64,000 nucleotides of DNA from Galerina marginata (taxonomy: Eukaryota; Basidiomycota; Agaricomycetes; Agaricales; Galerinaceae), in contig JAECYW010000004.1 of assembly GCA_023014335.1 (NCBI GenBank), positions 620,001 through 684,000 on the forward strand, written 5' to 3'. Each line of letters opens with the position of its first letter. Position 1 is the first letter of the stretch. Under the pieces are notes generated by a model that had not been told where the DNA came from, made no database searches, and saw only the letters and a program-made list of their open reading frames with translations. Both the position numbers and the translations under genes were made by a program. Below are positions 1 through 12,650 of the stretch, in pieces.

Positions 1-1632
1 TGATGCCCATTTTACTGGGTCAAAATCAAAGCAATCGAGGAGTAATTCTGCCGTCGGAGATGTTTTAAGCATCACAATATCAAGCCATACAAATACATCG
101 TAGGCACCTAAGAAAGACAATATACTTAAGCTTTACGGACCAATTACAAGAGAGTTACTTACATTCATATGGATCCTCCGTGCTATCAGAGTAGTCCCGT
201 ATATATCGCAGAAAATGTCGTGCAATGCGTGCGCAAGCTATGCCTTCATCTACATGAAAGTCCTTCGAACGAGATGAGTCGAGGAGAAAATCACTAAGTG
301 AAGCATGCAGGATACGAAGCTTTTCTCCGTCAGTTTCTTCGCCTTCGCTTTTGAGGGCTGGGACATGCAGAACAGAATGCAAATCAATTAGGATACGTTG
401 GAGTTCTCCATGAGGATAGGATAGGATCGTCTCAATCTGACGAGCAGCTAAGTCTTCAATTGTCCCCAGAACCATGGAGATGCTGATAATCTCCAATGCT
501 CTGTCAAGATCGTCCTCCAACACTGAGCTAAATATTGTAGAGTACAGAGCATCAAGTTCGGCAAACGGGGTGGCAGACCCAGCAGCAGTGATGCCAAGAA
601 TAATATCAAGTTGTTTATCCGGCCTCTGACGGGACGATTTCACGAATTTCACGACGGTAGCGGCGTATACAAACTGCCCGGATGATTTGCGGACCAGGCT
701 GTCAATGTCATTGTTGGAAGGCCAGGTAGGTGGTAGAAGTACTCGCAGTTCGTGTGTCCTTTTCACAGACTCGAAGCTCTCGACCAAGAAGAGCTTGATA
801 TCATCGTCCGGATGGTACTTATCATCTAAAACGAGTCGGTCAGTGATTGTGAGCAGAGCTTGGTCGTTGAAAGAGTCTCGGATGGCCTTTTCGGGTCGGC
901 TGGCTATGAGAAAACAGAGAGAAATGGGGAATTTGGAAATGGAATTAGAAACGAGTCTGAGAATGTATTGCTGGGCGTCCGGTTTGCCGCATTCGTCAAG
1001 GCCATCAAGGATGATGACCATCGGATAGGCGACTTGTCCCTGCTCGTTATGTTCGAACACTTCATTCAATGGTTGGACGATAAGCGATTCCATTTGCGTT
1101 TCGAGAGACCGAGTAAAGATGTAAGGGTCTAATTCGACCGCTGTTTCGACAGGGCCTCGTAGATGTGGAATGACGGTGAGTAGCTGATAAGCCAAAGACG
1201 CGATCAGTCGTCCTTCGTCGTTGCGGCCAGCTGCATTTCGGGACCAGAAGAAACTGGCAGCCAAGCGTCCTGATTCGTGGCATAATTCAGCGATTTCCTG
1301 CGCAATCGCCGACTTCCCAGCTCCAGCGGCGCCATTAAGCCACTTGATGAACGTGGTCTTCTGGCCATCTTCGATCCAATCGATAATGGCTTGAATAACT
1401 GCCACGCGAGTTTCGGGATGGCATTTGGGAGGATCGTATTCGAGCCGTTCGCGTGAGTTGTGGAATGCGCCGGGAGCTATGTGCTCACGCCAGAGATCTT
1501 TACGTGGAAAAAATATGGTTGAGATATCGAAGGATGTCGAAACATCTGCGATGGCTACCGCATACCTTTCCTATCTGTGACCGCTGTGAAATTTCCTCCG
1601 TAGATCGAGATGTTCTTGGAGTTATTGAACAT
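1..1632 (-). CDS. NACHT NTPase (NLR-like), copy A, 3' end outside window
   Basis: Putative signal-transducing P-loop NTPase of the fungal NLR-like class. Exons read on the minus strand: 1632-1566, 1497-163, then 107 to the window edge; the rest is cut off. The start is the ATG at 1632, giving MFNNSKNISIYGGNF, the same opening as the other copies. The second exon carries Walker A (GAAGAGKS), Walker B with the NACHT signature (VIILDGLDEC) and a sensor-like IASRPEKAIRDSF. The third exon begins the domain with the DCFDFDPVKWA motif. Both introns have GT-AG ends (68 and 55 nt). It is closest to copy C by N-terminus and first intron. Family assignment is strong; no partner or ligand can be read from the sequence. 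Confidence 0.9.
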
Positions 1633-1984
1633 ACATGGGTGCAAGGTGGATGGGGAAAGCAGTTCGACCTTGCAGGTGGTAAGAACGAAGGATGGATACC
1701 CCTCACAGCATTGACATCATGGCACGTCGATATGATCTGAAAATGGAATGATTGTGCAAATTAGACCTCTATCTATGACGCAGACTTACTTAAACACCGA
1801 CTGCCGGTGAAGCCAGTCTTCAGAGTAAGTATTGGAAAACATTGATAAGAACGAAGAAAGTGGAATCGAAAGGAAAGGAAGATAGATATATATAGAATCC
1901 GATATATAAAAATTGGGAACAAGGGTGTGGACGTACGTTGTCAGTAAAGGATATGTTCTAACATTTATAGCGTCAAAATGCTAT

Positions 1985-2930
1985 GCTATGCGATGACCAT
2001 GCCCACATACGAGTTGTACGCGTATGTGTAGATTGTAGGTCTAAAGAGAGGGGTATACATACTTAGATGTGTAACATTGACCAAGAGTGGAAAGAGATGA
2101 ACACGCCGACACCTATAGTGAAAATGGGGTGGGGAATGAGGGGGGGAGAGTGCATAAAATAGATAACTACACAAATACATGTCGCCAGCACAACTGTCGA
2201 AACCCTCTATCCCAACTACCAGTATCGGTACCCATTCAACCCAAATAAAGTGCAGCGTGCTCGACAAACCGCGGCCAATGCCGTCGTAGACACAGGCGGC
2301 GAGAATGGCGGCGAGGGTGAAGGCGAAGTGAGCCAAGAACTGGTGAGGAGCCGTCCAGCCCTCACCCCGGCTGGCCATCCCCAAGCTAACCCCAAAAGGG
2401 CACCAGACATGCCCATGCAGAGGTCGAACCCGCTCAGACCGAAGCTCAGGTCTAGTCCAGGTATTGAGGACGACGAATAGGACCAGGATGAGGACGACGA
2501 GCCCGATTTTAGCCTGACGATAGCTGCATTAGACGATAAATCGCCATGCACCTGCTTGTTTAGATGGCGCATATGCTGCTGTTGAACCTGCTGCTGTTGC
2601 TGACGGCGTTGGTTGAGCATTTGCATATGGGCATCCCGATTCGGGGGTGGCGAAGGAGACTAGGACGAGGAGGAAGAAGCGGCGGCGTTTCCGGTGACTT
2701 TATCAACCAAGCCCACGAAGAAACATCTGCCAGTGCCTGTTGACCGGCACGAAAGGAGCGAGACTGCAGGCAGCGGCGAGGTCGGGTGGTCGAAGGAGGC
2801 GGTCGAGTCGGAGGAAGAGATGGCCAAAAATCGAAGTCGAAAATGATCACTGACGGAACATCAGGGCGAGCGACACGACATCCAAGCCTTCTTCGTCTGG
2901 AAAGATAACTCGCAGGCTTTTTTAACCCGA
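1985..2930 (-). pseudogene. 3' fragment of the large low-complexity gene (short form, copy 1)
   Basis: A decayed minus-strand copy of the last part of the gene at 43883-50237. The stretch around 2530-2620 reads QQQHMRHLNKQVHGDLSSNAA, matching QQQHMHHLHHQAHDDLSSNAA of the full gene. Segments near 2680-2925 match the part encoding ISDFDKPASTTS and GLRLALPGEEDSD. Frameshifts break it into several short frames. The 3' flank, with the GCGTCAAAATGC-type sequence near 1972-2040, matches the DNA just downstream of the full gene, so the copy runs through the gene end into the NACHT promoter. It lies upstream of NACHT A, as the full gene lies upstream of NACHT F. Confidence 0.75.
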
Positions 2931-3099
2931 CGCCTCAGCCCACTTTTCGCCCTCAGCCCTCCTTAACAGCTTCTCCAACGCTCTCCATAGAAAATCATAC
3001 AACCCTCCTCCTTCTTAGATCGACCAGCGGGTAAACCTGTCCACACGAACGTGCTCATCATCGGGATGAGTATGCCCTTGTTGATGCCCCAGGAAGCCG

Positions 3100-4590
3100 T
3101 CATTCAACTTCGACTTCGACTTCGAGGGGGAATTGGAGTGGGAGTCTCAGTGAGAGTAAGGGTAACAATTGGTAGCCGAAGACGTGTTTGACGTCGGTGC
3201 CGACCATTATTCATTGCCTGCGTCCACGAGTCGAGGATGCAAGGTTTGAAATGATATCGTATTGAGGATGTTGAGTGATCAGAAGAGCTCGTACGATCTG
3301 GCATAAGTGTTGTCAGCGTGTGGTATAATACGTACTAGAGAGAAAGAAAGTTGAACAAAAACAGAGCTTACCCATGTTCACGTTTTGCACGATGGTCTCC
3401 GCGCACTTCGGCTCGTTTCCGGCCACGTCATTGGTATATAAGTGCCCCCTGCATACTATGTTAGCGTACTCCATTTCTCCTAAAAGATAGAAGGAAGGGG
3501 ACAGACCATCGACCCAGGTGTAAGCGTGCCTGTCAGTTTCCACTGACTCACAACGTCGCTGGTCAGGAAGCCGTTCTAAACCCTACGCATATTAACGAAG
3601 TACCAACACAATCGAACAGAAAGTATACACACCTTGACGAGCACCATAATATCCAGTGCCAGCCCGCTCTCCTAACAGCGAACCACCACCGTCTCTCGCA
3701 AACCCAATCTGCACCCAATCCAACGAGTATCATCAAACGTTTATCACACACCGCCCGTAAGCCTGCAGAAACCCAGGCAAAGCAGGGACGGACCCGCCGC
3801 TCGACGAGCATGGGCTCGATCAAGATGGCCGGCGAGTCTGTGGGGACGGTCTGCTGAGCTAGGTTGAGGTCGAGCTGGGAGACCACGGCGAGGTGGGTGC
3901 GGAGGGAGAGTTCAATAGGTGCCAGTAGGGAAGCGGATAGAGAACACGTCGGGCTAGTGGGTGGTGTGAGTGTGTTCTATGAGACGTGGAGAAAGCAAGA
4001 CGGGAAGACTTACCATTACGAGGTGTGTTCGTGCGGAGTGTTCGTCTTGCTCTTAGTCACCGCAATAGCGCTGAACTTGCGTCCGCGAATGCACCTGAGA
4101 GGGACGAACCAAATTGTACTCAGCTGTCTGCGTCTTGGCGAACTGATAGAAGATAACACGTACCTTGCACGCAGATAATATTCCGCGTCGACGGCCTCGG
4201 ACCCCGACTTGCAGAAGGATGAATCAGGGAGGACGCGCCGGATGGGCCCGATGAACCTAACAAGCAGTCAGTAGGAGTAACATCATAGAACGAGACAGAG
4301 GATGTACTTGTATGCACGAGCGAAATGCACTAGTCTGTGGTTGCTTTTCAGCTGTTGAAAGTTGAGGGTGTGGGACCTGGGAGGTGAGGATGTTAGAAAT
4401 ATGTGGTAGGAAGTAGTGTTGAGCGGAAAAGAAAAGAGAAGAACGGAAAGAGGGTAAAAGAAATATCCCCTGCGACAGAGGCTTCACGAATACACTCACC
4501 GAGAAACGTAACACGCGTCCCAGTCTTAAATTCTAGGTATGTCCTGTCATCGTCCAAAGATGCGTAGGTCTTCCGGTGTCTCATAATTCG
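3100..4590 (-). pseudogene. Class III aminotransferase (4-aminobutyrate/acetylornithine type) pseudogene, copy 1
   Basis: PLP-dependent class III aminotransferase remnant, read on the minus strand in separate frames. YLEFKTGTRVTFLG (about 4535-4500) corresponds to the family's YLDFTTGIGVTNLG. CKSGSEAVDAEY (about 4215) corresponds to the NSGSEAVEAA motif. RGRKFSAIAVTKSKT (about 4090) corresponds to HGRTFGAMAVTKSKT. DSPAILIEPMLVERR and LRAVCDKRLMILV (about 3835-3730) cover the PLP-binding half, and VSQWKLTGTLTPGSM with a GGTY-like segment lies near 3550-3420. Intron-like junctions remain between the blocks, so this is a DNA-level copy. Stops and frameshifts make it non-functional as it stands. 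The block that should carry the lysine motif is scrambled. Confidence 0.7.
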
Positions 4591-4599
4591 TCGTCAGGT

Positions 4600-4985
4600 G
4601 TATTGAATTTTGATTGAGGTTGTATTGAAGTTGGTCTGCGTTTGGAGTGACTCCAGAATTGAGCGACATCTGGCTGTTTGAAAGAAAGCAAGGAGATGAG
4701 GACGAGATACCAATGTTGCATTATGAGAGACATACCATGATTGACCACGACGAGCAGAAGAGCTCTGAATATGACACCGGGTGGTGGCGGGAGGAAACGA
4801 AGGGCTCAAGCCAAACTGTCGACTTGCTTTCCCACCCACAATCTCGAAGAGCGGTTCTTTGATGTCGGCCTTCAATATCTCAATGTTACATATCCAGCTC
4901 TTGATAGTAAGTTGATATGAACATGAACGCCGAAAGGTATCATCGATCATCATTCACATAGATGATTTCCGTTGACGTTCAAACA
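4600..4985. other. Duplicated flank between aminotransferase and deaminase pseudogenes
   Basis: No gene recognised. A minus-strand frame (4953-4594) reads NATLVSRPHLLAFFQTARCR and has a related, decayed counterpart at about 20030-20240, upstream of the second aminotransferase pseudogene. This is therefore part of the same duplicated block, possibly its 5' flank or a lost first exon. Confidence 0.4.
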
Positions 4986-4989
4986 TTTT

Positions 4990-6130
4990 TTTCTTATCCC
5001 AGGATACTATGGCAGAGCTGGCAGGACCAGCCGCCATCGCTCTGGCTACACTTACCCCAGCCCAGACCATCTAGTTCCTGCAGACTGCAGTTGCAGTCCA
5101 TACCGAGGGCAGAGCTGCATGCTCATCTCCGTTCTTCAGGAACTTGCTGCTGATTACCTTACCTCGCGATATCTTTGTTGACGACGCCACCCGATCTCTC
5201 TGACGAACTTGTTCTCCTAAAAGTCTGACTGCCCTCAAGAAAATAAACAACTTCTTCTCTCCCTTTTCCCCGCTACCTATGCCTCGACCTCGACCTCCGC
5301 TGCCCTAGCATGCTCCACCCGGTGTTGCACACTTTCTTAGACGGTACCCACAAGCTGTGCATCACACCCACCAGACAGGCTTGATGGACCGAGAGCTCTG
5401 CCTGTCGCACGACAAGCTGAAGAGGTACGAATGCGATCATTCTGTGGAGGACGTGGAGGTTTTCGCGCCTTCTTTCGCAGAAGTGAAGAAAGCTGGACAG
5501 AGGCTTACGCTCCAAATCGCGGAGGTACGCTTGTTGAAATTATATTTCCTTTCCAGTTCGGAGTCTCGTTAATTTGTGTAATATTACAGACTATCAAAAT
5601 CCCGCAGAAGAAACCCTCAAACTGCTATCCTACGACCTTGACCGTTTAGGGCACGCAACGTTCCTGAACGACGAAGTCATCGCAATCGTCGATTCGTCCT
5701 CGAGAGCGAGTATGCCTATAAATGTGCCTCAGCGCAGACCTCCTGTCAGACGACTTCTCTTGCTACTGTGCAATGCCCGGGTCTGACCTCACTAATTACA
5801 GCTTTAAAACAGTACCTACCCTTGAAGAGCACCACATCATCCAATACCTCAAAGCAAATCACCTCATCTCCACCTGCGTGCGTCTCCGACTTCCCTCCAT
5901 GTCCATAAATAACCCCCTTTATTTCTTGAACGTAGACCAACGATCTCCTCCCCTTCCGCGACTCCCTCGCCAAATATTCGCTCCTGCTCGCTCGCCCTCT
6001 ATAGAGGCTCGGCTTGTCTAAAGAACAGGTGAGGGATATGAGTTCGGAGGCGCAATTTAGGTAGGTTGGGGAAGTGAGATCAAGGGCGAAGGTCAGCACG
6101 GAGGCATGGGCAACAGTGAAGGGGTGTTAT
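4990..6130 (+). pseudogene. Adenosine-deaminase-like (ADAL type) pseudogene, copy 1
   Basis: Remnant of an adenosine/AMP deaminase superfamily enzyme; ADAL members act on N6-methyl-AMP. Blocks on the plus strand in order: PRAELHAHL (about 5085), the metal-binding HxH region; LQELAADYLTS, out of frame with it; FLDGTH and GLMDRELCLSHDKLKRYE (about 5335-5430); FAPSFAEVKKAGQRLTLQIAE (about 5465-5525); then, after an intron GTACGC...TTACAG, a segment equivalent to PAEETLKLLSYRPDRLGHATFLNDE (about 5590-5680); TVPTLEEHHIIQYLK (about 5810); and DDLLPFRDSLAKYSLLLA (about 5940-6000). Frameshifts and stops (for example a TAG at about 5071) disable it. It converges on NACHT B, whose 3' end lies about 190 bp away. 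Confidence 0.72.
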
Positions 6131-6316
6131 ATAAATTTTAGTTCTGGTACACAGGACGGAGGAATAATACGCTGTAGTGTAGTAAATGATATGCAAATGC
6201 AGGGCCCAACTTCAGGCTGGAGTAGTAGCGTGTATAAGCCATGGCACAAAATTTATATATAATACAGCTACGAAATATTTCCTTGGTCCAAATTACAGAT
6301 ACATTGGTTCTGATAC

Positions 6317-8981
6317 CTAAACCGGACTGAGCACATCCATAACCTTCGTACGTTTCGATGTCAAACTCGACGCCGGTGCGCCATTCACTTCCAGGTCGTC
6401 GCTGCTCTCCCTACGCCGTTTATCTGCTCTGAAGCGCTCGGCCACGGCCTGTGATTCATTCGGCTGTGCGTCATTTGTTGTAAGGGTTTCTTTCTGTAAT
6501 TTAAATATTGAGATACGCCAAAATACGAAGTCGTCAATAATGACTTTTAGATAAAGGGCTGTAGCCTCGTGAAGTAGCTCGATCTTCGCATGCAATTCGG
6601 GTAGTTTTTCTTCCATCTTGTGATCGAGCATGGAGCGGGAGAGCTCAACAAGGTTTGGATTGTAGTCCGCATTTGAGAGGTAGAAGGGAAGGCTTAAAAT
6701 CGCAAAGTCCAAAGCCCCCCAATCATCGGCTCTGGGCATGCGATCATCACCCATGCCGTCGGATGTTTCATTGTGGTCGTTCTCTTTCTGTTTTCCACGT
6801 TCATCTTCTGAGCTATGTCGGCTAAAGATGTTCTTTAAAATTGGATTTTGGACCCAGACGGTTGGACTCACAATGCTAGAACCACCTTGACCAGGTGCAT
6901 GGACAGCAATGCATACATCCCACCATTTACAAAGTAACCACCTGCACGTCCCTGATCACAGAGGTACTTCTGAATTTCAGTCATCCCGGAAAAAGTCAGT
7001 GAGAAATAGGAGAAGTCGGATTTAAACCAGAAAACCCGTTCCAATATTTCCCCCTTATCCGAGATATCTAGAATTTCAGGATGTGTGATTGCAGTAGCCA
7101 CATTTCCACCGCTTTTAGGATGCTCCTTGTGAAGGGCACGACATACATTCTCGCAAATTAAATCTGAAGCAATTTCCCAGGAGCGGGAATGGTGGGCATT
7201 TAAACTCGTTGGAGGACACAAATATTCCAGAGTATATGCTTCCTGGATAATTATCAGTAATGAAAGATGCAGAAAGGTTGAGAAGCATACCAGAGCCTGG
7301 AAACAGTCACGAAGGTTTACCATATCGGCGTAGCAAGAAAGGGCACACCCAAGGTCATCTCTTCCGAAGCTTTTAATTGACACTGATGCCCATTTTACAG
7401 GGTCGAAATCAAAGCAATCAAGGAGTAATTCTGCCGTCGGAGATGCTTGGAGCATCAAAATGTCAAGGTGAGCAATTATACCATAGCCATCTAGAAGACA
7501 AGAGAGACAACAAAGTTAAGCTTTATGAACCGATTACAAGAGAGTTAGTTACATTCATATGGATCCTCCGTGCTGTCAGAGTATTCCCGTATATATCGCA
7601 GGAATTGTCGTGCAATGCGTTCAAGAGCTTTGCCTTTATCTACATGAAAGTCCTTCGAGCGAGATAAGTTGAGGAGAAAATCCTCGAGGGAAGCATGCAG
7701 GATACTGAGTTTGTCCCGTTCCTGCTCGAGAGCCGGGACACGAAGTACAGAATGCAAATCAATCAAGATACGCTGGGTTTCTCCATAGGGATAGGACAGG
7801 ATCATCTCGACTTGACGAGCAGTTAAATCTCGTACAAATATGGTAAGACTTATAATTTCCAATGCTTTGTGAAGGTCCTCCTTCAACACCAAGCTGAAAA
7901 TTGTAGAGTACAGAGCATCAAGCTCCGCGAACGGGGTGGCAGTCCCAGCAGCAGTGACGCCTAGAATAATGTCAAGCTGTTTATTTGGCCTTTGGCGGGA
8001 GGATTTCACGAATTTCACGACGGTAGCCGCATAAATAAACTGGCCGGATGATTTGCAAACCAGGCTGTCGATGTCATCATTGGAAGGCCAGACAGATGGG
8101 AGAAGTGAGCGCAGCTCGTGTGTCCTTTTCACGGACTCGAAGCTCTCAACCAAGAAGAGCCTGATATCATCGTCAGGATGGTATTTCTCATCTAAAACGA
8201 GTCGGTCAGTGATTCCGAGCAGAGGTTGATTGTTGAAAGAGTCCCGGATCGCTTTTTCAGGTCGGCTGGCTATGAGGAAACAGAGAGGAATGGGGAATTT
8301 GGAAATGGTGTTCGCGACAAGTCTGAGAATGTATTGCTGGGCCTCTGGTTTGCCACACTCGTCAAGGCCATCAAGGATGATAACCATCGGATTGTCGAAT
8401 TGTCCTTGCTCACTATGTTCGAACATTTCCTTCAATGGTTGGACGATAAGAGATTCCATTTGTGTTTCTAGAGACCGAGTAAAGATATAAGGGTCTAATT
8501 CGACCGCTGTTTCGACAGGGCCTCGTAGATGTGGAATGACGGTGAGTAGCTGATAGGCCAATGACGCGATCAGTCTTCCTTCGTCGTTGCGGCCAGCTGC
8601 ATTTCGGGACCAGAAGAAGCTTGCAGCCAAACGTCCTGATTCGTGGCATAACTCAGCTATTTTCTGTGCGATCGCCGACTTCCCAACACCAGCGGCTCCG
8701 TTAAGCCACTTGACAAACATCGTCTTCTGGCCATCTTCGATCCAGTCGATAATGGCCTGGATTACTGCCACACGAGTTTCAGGATGGCATTTGGGAGGAT
8801 CGTATTCGAGACGTTCGCGCGAGTCGTGAAATGCGCCAGGAGCTATATGATTGTGCCAGATGTCTTTGCCTAGATAAACACGGCTGAGAAATCGTAACCT
8901 CTGTGACGAAGATATACTCTTGCCTCCAACCGCCGTGAAGTTTCCTCCATAGATCTTAATGTTCTTGGAATTTTGGAACAT
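6317..8981 (-). CDS. NACHT NTPase (NLR-like), copy B
   Basis: Putative NLR-like NTPase. Modelled exons on the minus strand: 8981-7553, 7490-7291, 7242-6872, 6821-6545 and 6493-6317, totalling 2,454 nt and 817 residues. The start MFQNSKNIKIYGGNF is shared with copy D. The NACHT core has Walker A GAAGVGKS, Walker B VIILDGLDECGKP and ASRPEKAIRDSF. A helical region follows with SRQRPNKQLDIILG and LSILHASLEDFLL. Later exons hold DCFDFDPVKWA, EIQKYLCDQGRAGGYF, LPFYLSNADYNP and a basic tail with DKRRRESSDD and SKRTKVMD. There are no WD40, ankyrin, TPR or LRR repeats. A 48-nt GT-AG stretch inside the first exon may be an optional in-frame intron. The fourth intron has a weak GTCATT donor. The gene is intact by this model. 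Confidence 0.9.
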
Positions 8982-9159
8982 ACAAGGTGCAAAGAGGACA
9001 AGGAAAGCGGATCAATATTGCAGGTGGAAAGAACAAGAGGGACAATACCCTCTCACTGCCTTGCTACTGCCTTGCGGCATTTCCCTCATGTCGACCTGAA
9101 AATAGAATAGTCAGGCTGTCAATCATTTTTATGACGCGAATTCCTATGCACTTAGCTAT

Positions 9160-11000
9160 GCTCGAGTGCGGGCGCAGACGATCTTGAGAGTAGAGAATAA
9201 ACCTAGAACGGGAAGAAAAATATATATGAAGTACGATGTATAAAAATATCGAGAAAATATGTACTTGTGCAGGGTGTGGGCATACGTAGTAAGCAATTTA
9301 AATGCTAGTATGTTTATTGCGTCAAAATGCGATGCTATGCGATGAACATGCTCGCATACGACGTGTATAAGTATGCGTAGGTTGTACATGTAGAGAGATG
9401 AGACGGACGGGTACATGCTGAGCCGTAGTGGATAGAGATGAAAACACGTCGGCGTGGGCGGCGTAGAGCCCGGGTTTAGGTGACAAGTCGTTAGCGCCCT
9501 CAGGCCCAATGCCCGACCCGCCAGGCCAGATCCAGCCCACCAAACCCCTGCCCATGCCGAGGTTGAACCCACTCAGACCGAGCCTCAGGCCTGCACCGTG
9601 TATCGAGGACGCCGACGACGACGAGCCCGAGCCCGACCCAACTCTGGTTGCGTTAGACAATAAATCATTATGCACCCAATGGTGCAGATGGAGCTGCTTG
9701 AGCGTTTGCGTGTGGGCATCCCGGTCTGTGAGCGGCGAGGAAGACAGGGAGGAAGGAGTCGAGGAGGAGGCAGAGGCAGGGCTGAGAGAATTATCATCCA
9801 AGCTTGTAAGGAAGGTCTCCAGCGAGTCTTGTCCGCGACGGAGGCAGATGACTTGGCAGGTGGCCGTGAGGTCGGGGTGGTAGGGCCTGATTCGGAGACA
9901 GTCAAAGGGGTCGAGGCGGGTTTGTCAAAGTCGGCAATAAGCAGAGAAGGGGCTACGGGAGCAGGCGATCATGGCGATCATGTTCAAATCTTCTTCGCCT
10001 GGAAGGGCGAGTCACAAACTAGAACCTTGTTGCTGTTGCTGCGGCTGCGGCTTATCGGCCTTCTTCCTCCCCTCACTGAGTTCCTGACCAACGAGCGCCA
10101 ACCTTAACCACGTCCTGGCCGTCGTCCCGCTCTCTCCATCCGTCCTGCTATCCGACTGCCTTCACCAGCAGCTGCTTCTCCATCCGCACCAGCACCTCGC
10201 TTCAATGCCCATTCGTGTTCCCACTGCACAACCCAACAAAACCCCCCTCTATCCACTCGCCCACTTCGTCGCCTCCCTCGCCCGGTCCACAGGAGCGCCC
10301 CGCCCGATCAGCTTCATCCTATGCTCAGACTGGCGCAGACGACCGTGCGAGCCGCGGGAGGATGGGCGAGAACACCGGCGAAGAACTGGCTCGCTGCTGG
10401 CAGGTGGACGGCGCTGCTTCTGCAGGGCCCGGTCCTGATCCTAGCTCTGATCCAGGGGGTGGCTGTTCGTGATGGCTTGAGTCGTGCATTTACGGAACCT
10501 GACTCGGTTCTCGCAACGAGAGAGTAAGAAGGGGCAGCGAACTGGTTCACTGGCGGGCGGGATCTGCAAAGGCGGTTGGTGATGATGCTGCTCTTGCTGT
10601 TGTTGCTCTGGGTGCTGCTGCTGAAGGACCTGGTCAGGACCCTGATCTGAGCTCTGGTCCATGGGCATGGGCAGCTCCACCCGAGGGCTTGAGTCGTGCA
10701 TCTCCGGAGCCTGACTCGGTTCTCGAAGCGGAAGAGCAGCTCATCCACGCCGTCGTCCTCCTGCACGCCACCACACTGCACCTGTATCTGCATTGACACA
10801 GGCATAGGCGGGATATAAAGGCTCGTAATCAAGCTATCCTCCCTCGACGACATCGGTGACGCTAGCAGGGTGTGCGATGTGGCGACGTGGGCGACGACAA
10901 CTCCGCATTGAATGAAGAATCCGGAAATGCCTCGACGGCAACCCTCCATCTCGCCTTCCACGTCTTCGTCGCGAGAGGATTCTGCCTTCTTGACATCCTG
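9160..11000 (-). pseudogene. 3' fragment of the large low-complexity gene (long form, copy 2)
   Basis: Minus-strand truncated copy of the C-terminal part of the gene at 43883-50237. It begins near 10990 with sequence equivalent to GDEDAEGEME, then SLITSLYIPPMPVSM and QEDDGVDE (about 10860-10740, matching SLISSFYIPPVPVSM and QEDGGVDQ). It ends near 9480 with LGLSGFNLGMGRGL-type sequence and the copied 3' flank down to about 9300. Several frameshifts separate the matching frames. The 5' break point is the same as in the copy at 29.4-31.1 kb, so both descend from one truncated ancestor. Confidence 0.75.
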
Positions 11001-11004
11001 CTTT

Positions 11005-11760
11005 AAAATGTTAGGGTTTGTGAGCTGGTTAATGCTGACATGCTTACCAGAATGACGGGCTCGTTTTCAGGTGTGGCTATTTGGAAAGGCTTCTGTGGTT
11101 CATTCTTCAATGCAGAGGATTCCTTCTGTAACACCAGTAAACGTTGATAAGCACAAATATGTTGAGTCATGCATAAAACTGACCTCTACATAGATGCAGG
11201 TTGACAGCAACGTGGAGCATGTATTCGGGCAGTTTTCTTCCATCGTCTGATCGAGCGTGAAGCGGGAGAGTCCGACAAACTTTGGGTTCTAGTCTGCGTT
11301 TGAAACGCAGAAAGGAATAATTGAAATAGAAAACTCCAAAGCTCGTCGTTGCAGGGTCTGGGTATACATCATCATCCGTGACATCCAACATTTCATCGCC
11401 GTCTCTCTCTCTTTGTTTTCCATGTTCGTCTCCTGAGCTACGTCGCCTAAATACGTTTCTTAACATTGGGTTTTGAATCCAAAAACTTTGACTCACAATA
11501 CTAAAACAGTCTTAAGAAGGTGCATACACAGTGATGTGTACAACCCAATGTTTACAAAATACACCCCGCACGTTCCGGACCACGGAGGAGTGACGGCGAC
11601 AATGGTCGTCGTCGCACAGCTTCGAGGCGGGCCTCCATGACAGGCAGTCGTAACGACAACGTAGCGGGTGACACTGAGCATGTTTGGTGATTTGCGGGTA
11701 GTGAGAAGGAAATAGAATAGCAACACACCTTTCCCATTACATGGGTCTCCGCTTCGACCC
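11005..11760 (-). pseudogene. Truncated NACHT gene 3' end (copy 1)
   Basis: Decayed minus-strand remnant of the last exons of the NACHT family. A frame at 11726-11493 reads GVYFVNIGLYTSLCMHLLKT, matching GGYFVDGGMYASLSMHLVKV, and ends at the same GTGAGTCC splice donor. Next comes NVFRRRSSGDEHGKQRERDG (about 11465-11405), matching the next exon of copies B and D. The rest is shifted out of frame. It has no NTPase part. It is joined directly to the large-gene fragment on its left, and the same junction recurs near 31.1 kb. Confidence 0.7.
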
Positions 11761-12650
11761 TATCATCTCGCCAACCCAATCCATCGTCCAGACATCAGCC
11801 CACTTCCCTCATGCTGTAGGAGGGGGCGACGTGGTGATACACGCGCGCCCGTGTCTAGTTTCGCCTGCTGCGGCACGACAGGCTTTGCCTGAACATCTTC
11901 ACATCCCACTAGCATGGGGCATCATTGGGTCTTGAAGGAAAGGAGCGGCGGCGGCGGTCGTACGAACGAGGTGAATTCACGTCGTCGCTGCTCATGGAGT
12001 ACTATCTGATCGTTCTCGTGCGCTGGCATCGCCTCGCCGGCAGCGGCAGCAATACTGCACGGTTGCTTCTCCTCAGCGCCGTCGTGTCCCATAAGAACTA
12101 GCCGCAGTGTTGATAACGAGGGATGGAGGGATGACCTCGGAGACTCGGCCACCTGTAACGAGGTGCAGAGAACTCCCTACCCTCGATCTATGTAGGAGCG
12201 GCACCCGTGGTGCTGCTTGTGGTTGAGGCACTAAGTAGACGGTGGCGGTATCCTGGTCGTGTCGTTCACGCTTGTTCGGGATCGGTGTGGAGGTGAGGAC
12301 GAAGGCGGGGAGGAGATGAACAACGCACATCGTCGTTCTAAGCGGAGTGGTGCTGGCCGCCATTGTCGTAGTTGGCGTGTATACGAGCAGTATCAGCAGC
12401 GCTACTGCTGGTAGTTCATGCAGGAAATTTTCTTCGTCCAAGTGACGGATCCCTTGAAGTTGGAAAGGCAGGAGCATGCGACGCGGTAGCGTATTTCATT
12501 CGACGTGATAGGGAACCTGTAATAGACAAAAGTTGTTGAAAATGATACAGTTGACTATAGTAATGCTTTACTCACAGTAGCTGGCATTGGGAGTAGCATT
12601 TATCCTTGCTTTGTCGGCTGGATGTCGGCTGAATGGCCAGAAGTCATGGC
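11761..12650. other. Duplicated non-coding stretch
   Basis: I see no supportable gene. Parts recur elsewhere: about 12330-12500 (including TCGTAGTTGGCGT and GGGAAATTTTCTTCGTCCAAG-like sequence) has counterparts at about 24130-24260 and 32500-32630. It is best read as a decayed piece of the duplicated units. Confidence 0.4.

Noticed and set aside
2216..2626. Gln-rich minus-strand frame as an independent gene
   Set aside because: It matches the C-terminal part of the large gene and is broken on both sides, so it was annotated as a pseudogene fragment.
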